Positions 9,014 through 18,383 of a stretch of 64,000 bases of DNA are shown in pieces. Every line of letters starts with the position of its first letter. The first letter of the stretch is position 1. Below the pieces are notes generated by a model that saw only the letters and a list, made by a program, of their open reading frames with translations, made no database searches and was not told where the DNA came from. Source of the DNA: Marinobacter sp. AC-23 (GTDB lineage Bacteria; Pseudomonadota; Gammaproteobacteria; Pseudomonadales; Oleiphilaceae); assembly GCF_001858325.1 (NCBI RefSeq), contig NZ_MBPP01000078.1, forward strand, positions 4-64,003, given 5' to 3'. A program made the position numbers and the translations under genes.

Positions 9014-9720
9014 CTACATTCGGTGTATGTTTTTTAGCCGGCGGTGGTAACGTAATTTATCGTGCAATTCCCTGAGGGTTTTTAGGCCACCCTTGTGAGC
9101 TTTGTTTAAAGCAATCAGTGTCAGTTCTGCGGTCGCAAGCGCATCGGAAGCCGCGTGATGCCTTGCACTGACCTCAAGACCAAAGAAATCAGCCAGTGAT
9201 CAAGTCCTTTGCCACCTGTGGGAGCATTCGGAAAAAACGCGGGTAGCAGGTCGGCTACATCCAGCCAGGTATGGTTCGCGGTGTATCCAAGCTCAGTTTT
9301 CAGGGTTTTTTCCAGAAACTTCTGATCGAATGCCGAATGATATGCAAGAACCGGGTCGCCATTCATCCATTCCAAAAGAAACAGCAGCGCATCTTCGGTT
9401 TCATGGCCCTGGGTAAGGGCTTCCGTCCCAATACCGTGAATTAGCACTGTCTCGGTGATGTCCAGTTCAGGGCGCCGCAAAATCAGGTCAAACTGATCGC
9501 TGAGATCGATTGCCCCGCCGTTGATGGCGACTGCGCCAACGGCTATAACCTGATCCTTGTTTGTATGCAGGCCGGTGGTTTCGAGATCCAGCACTATCAG
9601 GCGGCATTCCGAAAGTAACTGATCCCCGGGGTTTTTGGGGCTAGGCATGTTCTCTGGCGCTTTATTGCCTTTCGGGCCGGCGTGGCGACGTTCAATCCAC
9701 TGTCTGATCTGTTCCAACAT
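9014..9720 (-). CDS. DnaQ-type 3'-5' exonuclease (frame broken near 9199)
   Basis: The N-terminal part holds Exo I (IVLDLETTG, D45 and E47) and Exo II (LAYHSAFDQKFL). As printed, the frame ends at 9121 with an unrelated tail. One added base near 9199 (ctggctga to ctgggctga) restores DHWADFFGL and then the Exo III motif HHAASDALAT, and the protein runs to a stop at 9014-9016, giving about 235 residues. The third catalytic Asp would otherwise be lost, so I take the break as an error. The gene starts 18 bases after the DUF294 gene, and pairs of this kind are common in relatives. The role, DNA or nucleotide exonuclease, is not specific to a pathway. Confidence 0.87.
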
Positions 9721-9738
9721 AGTGCGAAGGCCTGGGTG

Positions 9739-11654
9739 TCAGAGTTGGTAGGTAACTTCGAGCTTCTGTTGCAGGCGCTGAGCTGCCGGAACGATTCGCG
9801 GAGAATGCGCCTGTCCAGTGGGTTCAGGTCATCAGGATCTATGTAGTTGGTGAGCTCCTCGCCTTTGTCGAGCATTTCCTGATGGGATCTCATACGAATG
9901 GCCTGAATAAGGCTGTAGGCATCTTTCCAGGCATTGGCATCTTTGATATCAAAGATGCCTTTCTGGGCAAGCTCGCTCATCCTCTCAAGTGTGTTTGCGC
10001 TTTCCACTCCGTTTGCTAGGGCAAACACGCGCACAGATTCCACAAAAGGTGCCAGGCCCTGGCGCTTTAGGTCCAGGCTGTGCTTTTTGTCATCAGACAC
10101 ATAGCGAAAGTTTCGGAACATGGTCAGCGGTGGCTTCCTTTGAAATGCATTGCCCGCCAGCATCTTTTGGAACAGATCGTTTTTACGGATTCTGGTGAGT
10201 ACTTTTTCAAGGAGTGCGTGTACAGAATCGGTGGGGCCGAACACGGCCCTCATATCCAGAAAGATGGATGAGTAGACCAGGTTTTGTGGGGTGGAGGCAT
10301 CAATGAAGCGGATGAACCAGTCATCCCATTCCTGATCGCTCAGGCACAGCTTCGGGTTGCTCGCCATTATATTACCCTTGCACAGGGTAAAACCGCACTC
10401 AGCAAGCTCGTCGTTGACGGTCCGAGCGAACGGCAGCAGCCTCTCACGCGCTTGATCTTCGGTCATGCCTTCCGGAGTTTGAAACAGGATACCGTTATCC
10501 TGATCGGTCAGCAGAGTTTGTTCCTGTCGGCCTTCGCTGCCAAACGTGAGCCAGGTGAAAGCTATGCCTGGGTCATTTTTCTTGATGTTCAGTTCAAGTA
10601 CGCGTCGCACCGTTACGTCGTTGAGTGTGGTAATGATTTTCACAACCTGGCCTGAGGCCGCCCCGTGAGCCAGCATGGCATCGACCAACCGGGAGACGTC
10701 AGAACGCAGGCTGACCAGCGTGCGCAAATGCGTGGCGGTACTGATGGTGCGGGCGAGATTCACCAAATCGACCCGTTGCAGGGAAAACAGATCCCGTTCC
10801 GATACCATTCCAATCAGCCGGTTGTCCTCATCCACTACGCAAAGATGCGCAAAATGGTGTTCTGCCATTAGCATGGCTGCGTCAAATGCATCTGCCTGCG
10901 CGGGCAAGCAACAAGGATCTTTCGTCATTATCTGACGGACCGGTGCGTCTAAAGGGCACGTGTCTTCTGCAATCATGGTACGCAGGTCGCGAAGGGTAAA
11001 AATGCCGGTGGGGTGCCTGCCGTCATCGGTGATTACAATGCTGCCGACGTTATTTTCATGCATGCGGGCGACCGCTTTGCGCACCGGGAGGTCCGGAGAG
11101 CACACGATGGGATTGCGCAGCGCATAGCGCTCTAGAGGCGTGCTCAGAGATATGCTTGAGCCCATGGACGCCATGGCGCCCGTTTGTATGCGTTGGTTCA
11201 CCTGGTCCAGAAGGCTGCTGACACCGCGCATGCAGAAATCGCGGAAAGACTCGCTTTCGGAAAACAGGGTGACGAAGGCGTCCTGTTCAATACTTAAACA
11301 AAACGTGTCCCCAGCTGCGCGATGCAGTGTTCGCGTGGGTCGCTCACCTATGATAGCTGCCAGTGGAAAACATTCGCCCAGGCTGATCTCAAAGGTTGTT
11401 TCGGTTTTGTCAGCTTTTTGATTATGGCGCTCGCCACGAATCCGTCCTTGTTTGACAACGTAAAACCTTCGAACGATACCGTTGTCAGGCGACAGAACCA
11501 CGTCTCCGTCGGCATAAAAACGCAGTGTGGCGTGTTCAGCAAAATGGGCGAGGTGATCCTCGCCCATGCTGGAGAAGGGGGCATGCGCCTGTAAGAAGCC
11601 CATAATGGAGCGGGTATTCTGGGGGCGTGTACTTTCCTGGTTTGCTGATGCCAT
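9739..11654 (-). CDS. cNMP-binding/CBS/DUF294 nucleotidyltransferase-like protein (frame broken near 9779)
   Basis: In order I see a cyclic-nucleotide-binding-like domain (about 25-130, FYADGDVVLSP), a CBS pair (about 179-295, ending IGMVSERDLFSL), a DUF294 nucleotidyltransferase core with GSEGRQEQTLLTDQDN near 370, and the DUF294 C-terminal helical domain. The core resembles GlnD/GlnE-type transferases; substrate unknown. As printed the frame runs on into the exonuclease gene with an unlikely tail. Adding one G near 9779 gives a natural end AQRLQQKLEVTYQL at 9739, for 638 residues. Such proteins often sit beside the acetate symporter genes, so a role in sensing energy or acetate state is a fair inference. 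Confidence 0.87.
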
Positions 11655-11798
11655 AGCCTGTTCCGCTTGATCGTTATTAATGCCATCTTACATTGTAGAG
11701 CACGTGAGCGAGTGTTCGCGTAATTCCTCTGCATTCTTTATGGAGGGCGGGCCGAGTGGTAAAGTTCGTCTACTCAACAGGTTATTGAAAGCACGGCC

Positions 11799-12380
11799 AT
11801 GACAACCAAAAATGATCGCCTCAGTTTTCTTGAGGAAATGAAAGATGTCCGGCGCATTCGAAAACCCAATCGCGCCGAGATAACCACGCCCCGTGAGCTG
11901 ACGCCCGGCCACCTGGAGCGCCAGCGTGCTGCTGTGGAAAAGCCGCTCAGAGACGCTAACCCGCTAACTTCTGAGATGGTGGAGCCTTTAACAGCGCACG
12001 ATATCCTCTGCTGGCAGCGCTCTGGCATCCAACATGGAGTGTTTCGTAAGCTCAGGCTTGGGCAGTATCCCATTGAAGCAAGGCTGGACCTGCACCGTAT
12101 GACGGTTGAGCAGGCGCGCAGGGAAGTGTTTCAGTTTATCGGAGATTGTGTCCGCTACGGTTTACGATCCGTCATAATCCTTCACGGGAAGGGGGAGCGT
12201 AACCCTGATGGCATAGCTCAGCTCAAAAGTTATCTGGCTAAGTGGCTGCCAGAGCTCCCGGATGTAATGGCGATTCATTCGGCCCAGAAACACCATGGTG
12301 GAACTGGGGCGGTGTATGTCATGGTGCGTAAAAGTGATCGGAACAAGCAGCATAATCGCGAACTGTATGGATCCGGCTAG
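11799..12380 (+). CDS. Smr domain protein, SmrA/YdaL-like
   Basis: The 193-residue protein has a charged N-terminal part followed by an Smr domain from about residue 95, with LDLHRMTVEQARREV and the loop HGKGERNP. Smr domains cut or bind branched DNA or RNA; the stand-alone E. coli SmrA is a DNA endonuclease. The start ATG at 11799 follows a spacer of 144 bases from the divergent DUF294 gene. The C-terminal end HGGTGAVYVMVRK is typical of the family. It stands alone as a transcription unit as far as I can see. Confidence 0.87.
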   Translation: MTTKNDRLSFLEEMKDVRRIRKPNRAEITTPRELTPGHLERQRAAVEKPLRDANPLTSEMVEPLTAHDILCWQRSGIQHGVFRKLRLGQYPIEARLDLHRMTVEQARREVFQFIGDCVRYGLRSVIILHGKGERNPDGIAQLKSYLAKWLPELPDVMAIHSAQKHHGGTGAVYVMVRKSDRNKQHNRELYGSG

Positions 12381-12455
12381 CACTGCTCTTTGCGCTTTTT
12401 ACGCACTGGGAGCGTCAGGCAAGCCTTCACCCTGAATTGAATTGAGGAATTTATT

Positions 12456-12647
12456 ATGAAGAGAATCGCATTGGCGTTGTTTGTTGTTTTAGCCCTGGCC
12501 GGCTGTAAAGACCGTGTAATCTGGGACGACAAGGGCAAGATTGATGAAAAAACCGAGAACCGCGAGGTATGGGACTCCAACGGAAAAATGAACACCGAAG
12601 ATCGCGAAGTTTGGGTAAACAAGGATGGCGAAAAAGTTGTGAAATAA
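12456..12647 (+). CDS. Small repeat lipoprotein
   Basis: This 63-residue protein has a lipoprotein signal (MKRIALALFVVLALAGC, lipidated Cys 17) and a 46-residue mature part made almost only of three copies of a short motif: VIWDDKGK, REVWDSNGK and REVWVNKDGEK. A ribosome site (gagg) precedes ATG 12456. I do not recognise the family. The repeated Trp-containing units resemble minimal beta-hairpin repeats, so it could bind peptidoglycan or a partner protein; that is speculation. Confidence 0.75.
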   Translation: MKRIALALFVVLALAGCKDRVIWDDKGKIDEKTENREVWDSNGKMNTEDREVWVNKDGEKVVK

Positions 12648-12738
12648 CGCCTTGGCAGAAGGCAATGAAAGTCCTCCGGACATATAAAACAAAGAGCCTG
12701 GAGAGTGCAGCCGGGACAAAGAGCGGGAGAGAGCAGGA

Positions 12739-13247
12739 ATGGCACTGAGCCTTACAGTTAACGGCGAGCAGCGCTTGCTGGATATTGAGGGTGATACCCC
12801 CCTTTGTGGGTATTACGTGACGAACTGGGGCTCAAGGGCACCAAATTTGGTTGTGGTGTTGGCCTCTGTGGCGCCTGTACGGTGCACCTGGATGGGCAGC
12901 CGGTGCGTTCCTGCTCAACCCCGGTGGAGTCGGTAGCAGGTGGTGACGTGACCACCATCGAGGGTCTGACAAATGGTGATCAGTTGCACGCCCTGCAAGA
13001 AGCATGGATTGCAGAGGGTGTACCGCAGTGTGGCTACTGCCAGTCCGGGCAAATAATGAGCGCTGCTCATCTTCTGGCAAGCAATCCGGCGCCTGCCCGA
13101 GACGAGATTGTGGCTGCTATGACGGGCAACCTTTGCCGGTGTGGTACCTACTCGCGAATCATTGCCGCGGTTGAGTCGGTGGCTGGAAGCTCTTCAATAG
13201 AAGGTTCTCTGGCATACGATGCAGTGGCCGTCGGGGAGGCAAACTGA
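12739..13247 (+). CDS. iorA: IorA-like [2Fe-2S] subunit of a molybdenum hydroxylase (frame broken near 12804)
   Basis: Electron-transfer subunit with two [2Fe-2S] sites: the plant-type cluster CGVGLCGAC and the C-terminal cluster CGYCQSGQ...LCRCGTY. The frame starting [22 protein letters not shown] breaks near 12804, and the next frame continues [18 protein letters not shown]. One added T gives the family sequence [11 protein letters not shown] and a protein of 169 residues. ATG 12739 has a weak ggag upstream. It is followed after one base by the large subunit, so the two form an operon. Aldehyde or N-heterocycle oxidation is the family activity; the substrate here is unknown. Confidence 0.9.
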
Positions 13248-13248
13248 T

Positions 13249-15451
13249 ATGGCGATGAACCGACGCAACTTTCTTAAGGTAAGTGCTGGCACGTCCGGCT
13301 CCTTGATGCTGTCCCTCTCGCTCCCCGGTTGCTCAGGAATGCCGACCGGCTATACGCAGGAAACCGGTGAGTGGAAGCCGGATGCCTGGCTTGAGATAAC
13401 AAATAAAGATGAGATTCACTTTACTTTGTCTCGAGTGGAAATGGGGCAGGGAACCTATACCGGGCTTACCACCCTGATTGCAGAAGAGCTGGAAGTGGAT
13501 CCCGAGTCGATTATGCCCAGGTTTGCGCCTGTGGCGCCGGAATACCGCAACCCTTTATACAAACTGCAGCTGACCGGCGGCAGTACCAGCATCGCAACCA
13601 GTTGGGAGCCGCTGCGCACAGCCGGTGCTTCGGCAAGGCAAATGCTCATTTTGGCGGCCGCAAGAGTGTGGCAGGTAGATGCAGCCGAATGTTCGGCGCA
13701 CCAAGCCGGGTGTTGCACCCCAATGGCCTGGATTCCATGCGCTACGGGCAGCTGGTGGAGTTGGCATCCAAGGAAATCATACGCGGTGACATTGCGTTGA
13801 AACCTGCCAGTGAGTGGAAGTACATCGGCAAACAGCGGGGCCGGCTTGATGCCCGTGCCAAATCCACTGGTACAGCGGTTTACGGCATAGATGTTGAACT
13901 TCCCGATATGGTTTACGGCGTGGTAAGCCGTCCGCCGCGATACGGTGCCCGGGCCAAGACCTTCAATGAAAGTGACGTCCGCGCTATGGCGGGTGTTCTT
14001 GATGTGTTTGAAATCGAGCGCGGCGTGGCTATTGTTGCCGACAAGTACTGGCGTGCCCGAAAAGCCAGGATGCCTTGAACGTAGAGTGGGATTACGCAGA
14101 TGCCCTGTCGCTTTCCACCGACGAGGTGTTTGCCTCCTACCGACAGGCTGCCGATGAGGATCGCGGAGAGTCCGAGCGTAGCGAAGGCGATTATGAAGCG
14201 GCTGTTGGTGAAGCAGGGAAGGTGTTCGAAGCGGAATACAGTCAGCCTTACCTGGCCCACTCAACCCTGGAGCCCATGAATGCAACGGCGTGGTATCAGG
14301 AGGGCGGCATCGAAGTATGGGCACCCACGCAGGCTCCGGATCTTGGCCGCATAGCAGCCGCTCGGGTAACCGATCTTTCCCCCGATGATGTCACCATCAA
14401 TACCACCTTTCTCGGTGGCGGGTTTGGCCGTCGCCTGACCCAGGACTACATCGAAGAAGCTGCGGCGGTCGCTTACCGCGTCAAAAAGCCGGTGAAGGTG
14501 ATCTGGTCACGGGAAGAAGACACGCAGCACGACTTGTTTCGCCCGGCCATGCTTCATCGTATGCAGGCTGGCCTTGACGGCAATCAGTTGACCGGCTGGC
14601 ATCACCAGATCGTTGGCCCCCAGCTGCTTGACTGGTATGTGCGAAATGCTGCGCCCGCCCAGTATCCCTGGGCGCCCAAGTTCATGTATGACACCCTGGG
14701 TAAAGTTGGCTTGCTTGCCGAAGGTATTGCAACGCCCAAGGATATGTCCGCCATTGAAGGGGCCATAGAGTATCCCTACAACGTGGGCAATATAGATATC
14801 CGCCACACCCATACCGACCCCGGTGTACCGGTGACCTTCTGGCGGTCAGTGGGTTACTCGCACAATGGTTTTGCCGTTGAAACCTTTATGGACGAACTGG
14901 CTCACGAAACCGGAGAAGATCCCTATCAGTTCCGCCGCAAACTGCTGGCGGGTCAACCCCGGCACCTGGAAGTGCTCGATAGAGCGGTGCGACTAGCGGG
15001 CTGGGATGTGCCGGTTGCGGAAGGCCGCGGGCGAGGCATAGCCTTGTTCAAGAGCTTTGGAACCTTTGTCGCGCAGGTGGTAGAAGCGGGCGTGGAGAAT
15101 GGAGCCATCAAGGTTTATAAGGTGGCCTGTGCCGTGGATTGTGGCCAAGTGGTTAACCCGCGCATTGTAGAAGATCAAATCGAGGGTGGGATCGTCTTTG
15201 GGCTGACAGCCGCGCTGTACGGCGAGATAACCTTCGAGAATGGTCAGGTGAAGCAGAGCAACTTCCACGATTACCAGTTGATGCGACAGTATGAACTACC
15301 TGAAGTAACGGTGGATATCGTTCAGAGCACTGAAGCTCCAACAGGTGTCGGCGAGCCTGGAGTCCCTCCGGTTATTCCGGCCTTGGGCAATGCGCTGTTT
15401 GCTCTTACGGGCAAGCGCCAGCGCAGTTTGCCCCTGAAAGCCGATGCCTGA
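13249..15451 (+). CDS. iorB: IorB-like molybdopterin large subunit (frames broken near 13703 and 14068)
   Basis: The reconstructed length is about 734 residues, normal for IorB. The N-terminus carries a twin-arginine signal (NRRNFLKVSAG) with a possible lipobox (SLPGC), so the enzyme is exported folded with its molybdenum cofactor. The cofactor motif GGGFGRRLTQDYIEEAA is seen in the third segment. One base is missing near 13703 (after DAAECSA, before PSRVLHPNG) and one near 14068 (ARKA then QDALNVEWDYADALSLS). It overlaps xdhC by 8 bases. No cytochrome c gene, a frequent electron acceptor partner, is adjacent. Confidence 0.9.
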
Positions 15452-16469
15452 CACCTCAGCCGCACTGGTGGTCAGTGGCCATGAATCGGTGATCAAGGAT
15501 GTTTTGGCATGGCTTGAGCAGGGCAGGCGGGTGTGGTTATGCACCATTGTGGAAACCTGGGGCTCATCGCCCCGGCCGGCAGGTTCGTGGCTGGCGGTGA
15601 GTGACTCGGGGCAGTGGAGTGGTTCGGTGTCCGGCGGCTGTCTGGAAGAAGATCTCCTGCGCCGCACCGCCGGAGACGGCGCTGACTCCCCGGTCGTCAT
15701 CGATTACGGAATTACCGATAATGATCGTGATGATTTTCAGCTGCCCTGTGGCGGCCGTATCCGGTTGTTGGTAGAGCCACTGGGTGATGCATCAGAAAAA
15801 AGCAGCGCAGCAATCGAGCATGTGCGACAGCTGGCTAAAGCTTTGATCCACCGTGAGCCGGTAACCCGCAAGGTCAGCCTGCAAGGTGTTGTGGCACTGG
15901 AACAAGCGGTATCTGCTGCTCGCCCAGGTGTTGTATTTGATGGAAAAGAGCTGCTTCACACGCTACAGCCTGAGTGCAGATTGCTGCTGATCGGGGCCGG
16001 AGAGGTAGCGCGTTACGTGGCGGAATTTGCGATCGCCGCTGATTTTACCGTGACCCTTTGTGAGCCGCGGGAAACGTTTGCGTCTGGCTGGGGGCACCAG
16101 CACCTGCCACTTGACCGTCGCTTGCCGGACGATCTGATAGCAGAGTCTTTCAACGACATTTGGTGCGGAGTGCTGGCACTGGCCCATGATCCGCGAATCG
16201 ACGATATGGGCTTACTGGCTGCGTTGCAGTCACCGGCGTTTTACGTGGGTGCTATGGGCTCAAAACGAACATCCGAGACACGGCGGGAACGCCTGGCATT
16301 GCTGGGGCTTGAGGAGGCGGCATTGCAGCGCTTACGGGCGCCGATTGGCGTGAACATTCCCAGCAAGACCCCCGCAGAAATTGCCATTTCTGTTGTTGCT
16401 GAGCTGATTGCGGCGCGGCATCATTTGCGAACAACCCATGAGCCATTACTTTCACCTTATGGAACCTAA
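15444..16469 (+). CDS. xdhC: XdhC/CoxI family molybdenum cofactor insertion protein
   Basis: The 341-residue protein has an N-terminal CoxI-like domain (WGSSPRPAGSWLAV, SGSVSGGCLEEDL) and a C-terminal Rossmann domain (LLLIGAGEVARYVAEFA, YVGAMGSKRTSETRRERL). XdhC proteins bind the molybdenum cofactor and deliver its sulfurated form to xanthine dehydrogenase-type enzymes. The overlap with iorB and the absence of another hydroxylase nearby suggest that IorAB is the client. The frame is intact. Confidence 0.92.
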   Translation: MPDTSAALVVSGHESVIKDVLAWLEQGRRVWLCTIVETWGSSPRPAGSWLAVSDSGQWSGSVSGGCLEEDLLRRTAGDGADSPVVIDYGITDNDRDDFQLPCGGRIRLLVEPLGDASEKSSAAIEHVRQLAKALIHREPVTRKVSLQGVVALEQAVSAARPGVVFDGKELLHTLQPECRLLLIGAGEVARYVAEFAIAADFTVTLCEPRETFASGWGHQHLPLDRRLPDDLIAESFNDIWCGVLALAHDPRIDDMGLLAALQSPAFYVGAMGSKRTSETRRERLALLGLEEAALQRLRAPIGVNIPSKTPAEIAISVVAELIAARHHLRTTHEPLLSPYGT

Positions 16470-16472
16470 ACT

Positions 16473-17099
16473 GTGTTTGATGTAACCCGATACGCTGTCG
16501 CTGCCAAATCCATAGTGGATGCCGGATGTTTTCTATACGGGCGCGGCTGGTCGCCGGCCACAAGTAGCAACTATTCCGCCCGCATAGACAGCGAACACCT
16601 TGCCATTACCGTATCCGGTCGCCACAAGGGGCAACTGAGTGCAGGAGATGTCATGGTGGTAGACCTTCAAGGCAGGCCTGTGCAAAGTGATTGCCGCGCC
16701 TCTGCAGAGACCCTGTTGCACACGGCGCTGTATCAGGTGTTTCCGGATGCTGGGGCAGTCCTTCATACACACTCTGTTAACGCGACCGTGCTGAGCCGGC
16801 TGGTACTAGCCGGGGAACTTCTTACGTTTGAAGGCTACGAACTGCAAAAAGCCTTTGACGGCGTGGATACGCACAATTCAGTCGTGACGGTACCGGTTTT
16901 CGAGAACACCCAGGACATTGAAGCGCTAGCCCGGGAAACCCGGGAGTGGTTTCTGGAGCACCCTCGGCAGCCTGGCTACCTGATTCGCGGGCACGGACTA
17001 TACACCTGGGGCAAAACCATGGCGGATTGCCTGCGGCATGTGGAGGCTTTTGAATTTTTGTTTGAATGTGAGCTTGCAACCATGAGGATTCGCCCATGA
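16473..17099 (+). CDS. mtnB: Methylthioribulose-1-phosphate dehydratase
   Basis: The 208-residue class II aldolase-like enzyme removes water from 5-methylthioribulose-1-phosphate in methionine salvage. The family patterns GRGWSPATSSNYS near residue 24 and the zinc-binding HTHSVNATVLSRL are present, and a further His lies in LIRGHGLYTWGKT. It starts with GTG at 16473, three bases after the xdhC stop, and overlaps mtnD by 4 bases. mtnA, mtnK and mtnP are not in the window. Confidence 0.94.
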   Translation: MFDVTRYAVAAKSIVDAGCFLYGRGWSPATSSNYSARIDSEHLAITVSGRHKGQLSAGDVMVVDLQGRPVQSDCRASAETLLHTALYQVFPDAGAVLHTHSVNATVLSRLVLAGELLTFEGYELQKAFDGVDTHNSVVTVPVFENTQDIEALARETREWFLEHPRQPGYLIRGHGLYTWGKTMADCLRHVEAFEFLFECELATMRIRP

Positions 17100-17656
17100 C
17101 GACTCTGAGTATTTTTGACGCACATAACCCGGAAGCTGCTCCGGCTGTAACCGAGGACGCTGGTGAAATCGGCCAGTTGCTGCAGCGCAAAGGTGTCCGC
17201 TTTGAACGCTGGCCAACCCAGGATTTAGCGGCGGATGCAACGCCGGAACAGATTCTGGAAGCCTACAGCCTTGAGATTGCAAAGCTGAAGGCCGAGAGAG
17301 GGTTTCAAACCGCAGATGTGATTAGCTTGAATCCGGATAACCCCCAGAAAGAGGCTTTCCGAAAGAAGTTTCTGGATGAGCACACTCACAGCGAAGACGA
17401 GGTACGCTTTTTCGTACGCGGGCAGGGCATATTCTATCTGCATCTTGGCGACCAGGTGTTTGCGGTTCAGTGCCAGAAAAACGACCTGATCAGCGTGCCT
17501 GAAGGCACCCGGCACTGGTTTGATATGGGGCCCGAACCGGAGTTTACCTGCATTCGCCTGTTTACCAACCCGGAAGGCTGGGTAGCAGAGTTTACCCGTG
17601 AAGATATTGCAGGGCGCTTGCCGCGCTTTGAGGCGTTAGAAGGGGCGACCGTATGA
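17096..17656 (+). CDS. mtnD: Acireductone dioxygenase
   Basis: The 186-residue cupin oxidises acireductone to the keto acid precursor of methionine (iron form) or off-pathway products (nickel form). Metal ligands match the family by position: H96, H98 and E102 in EHTHSEDEV, and H140 in GTRHWFD. It overlaps mtnB and mtnC by 4 bases each, giving a tightly coupled mtnB-mtnD-mtnC operon. Confidence 0.95.
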   Translation: MTTLSIFDAHNPEAAPAVTEDAGEIGQLLQRKGVRFERWPTQDLAADATPEQILEAYSLEIAKLKAERGFQTADVISLNPDNPQKEAFRKKFLDEHTHSEDEVRFFVRGQGIFYLHLGDQVFAVQCQKNDLISVPEGTRHWFDMGPEPEFTCIRLFTNPEGWVAEFTREDIAGRLPRFEALEGATV

Positions 17657-18344
17657 TACGGGTGATTCTAACGGATATTGAGGGTACCACCAGCTCAATA
17701 TCTTTTGTGCACGATGTCCTGTTTCCCTATGCGGCTGAGCACCTGCCAGGATTTATCCGTGAACAGCAGGGTAACCCTGAAGTGTCGGGGCAGCTTGATC
17801 TGGTCGCGGACGAAGCCGGCGCAGACCGAGGCGATATTGATGCGCTGATCGAAACGCTGCAAGGGTGGATTCGCGAAGACCGTAAGACAACGTCACTGAA
17901 AGCGCTTCAGGGTATGGTCTGGGAGCAGGGGTACCAGCAGGGTGAGCTTAAGGGCCATATCTACGAAGATGCCGCACAGTACCTGCAGCAATGGCATGAC
18001 CGTGGCCTGCGTTTATATGTCTATTCTTCCGGTTCGGTTAAAGCCCAGAAGCTGATTTTTGGCTTCACTACGGCCGGTGATTTCACGCCGTTTTTCTCCG
18101 GCTACTTCGACACCCGGATTGGTGGCAAGAAAGAGCCGGAAGCCTACCGCAATATTCTCAGTGAGCTTGGCGTAAAAGCTCGACGATTCTGTTTCTCTCA
18201 GATGTCGAGGCCGAACTCGCGGCCGCTGAGGCTGCCGGCATGAAAACCGCCTGGCTGGTTCGGGACGGGGAGTTGCCAGAATCTGGGCATTTTGTGGCCC
18301 GGAATTTCGCCGAAGTGGATGCTGCTCTGCTGCAAAAGCGGTAG
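17653..18344 (+). CDS. mtnC: Enolase-phosphatase E1 (frame broken near 18184)
   Basis: This HAD-family enzyme enolises and dephosphorylates the diketo intermediate of methionine salvage. Motif I is ILTDIEGTTSS, motif II YVYSSGSVKAQ, and IGGKKEPEAY holds the motif III lysine. As printed the frame ends in a false tail at 18243. One added A near 18184 restores RTILFLSDVEAELAAAEAAG, the acidic motif IV, and a stop at 18342-18344, for 230 residues. ATG overlaps the mtnD stop. Confidence 0.93.
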
Positions 18345-18383
18345 CTGTTCGCCAGCGAATGCGGTGGGTGCCAGGAGGTAAAC

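Noticed and set aside
10284-10655. Plus-strand frame of 123 codons opposite the DUF294 gene
   Set aside because: It lies opposite the conserved nucleotidyltransferase core and has no ribosome site or recognisable domain.
13455-14324. Minus-strand frame of 289 codons opposite iorB
   Set aside because: The plus strand encodes recognisable IorB on both sides, and the antisense product resembles no known family.
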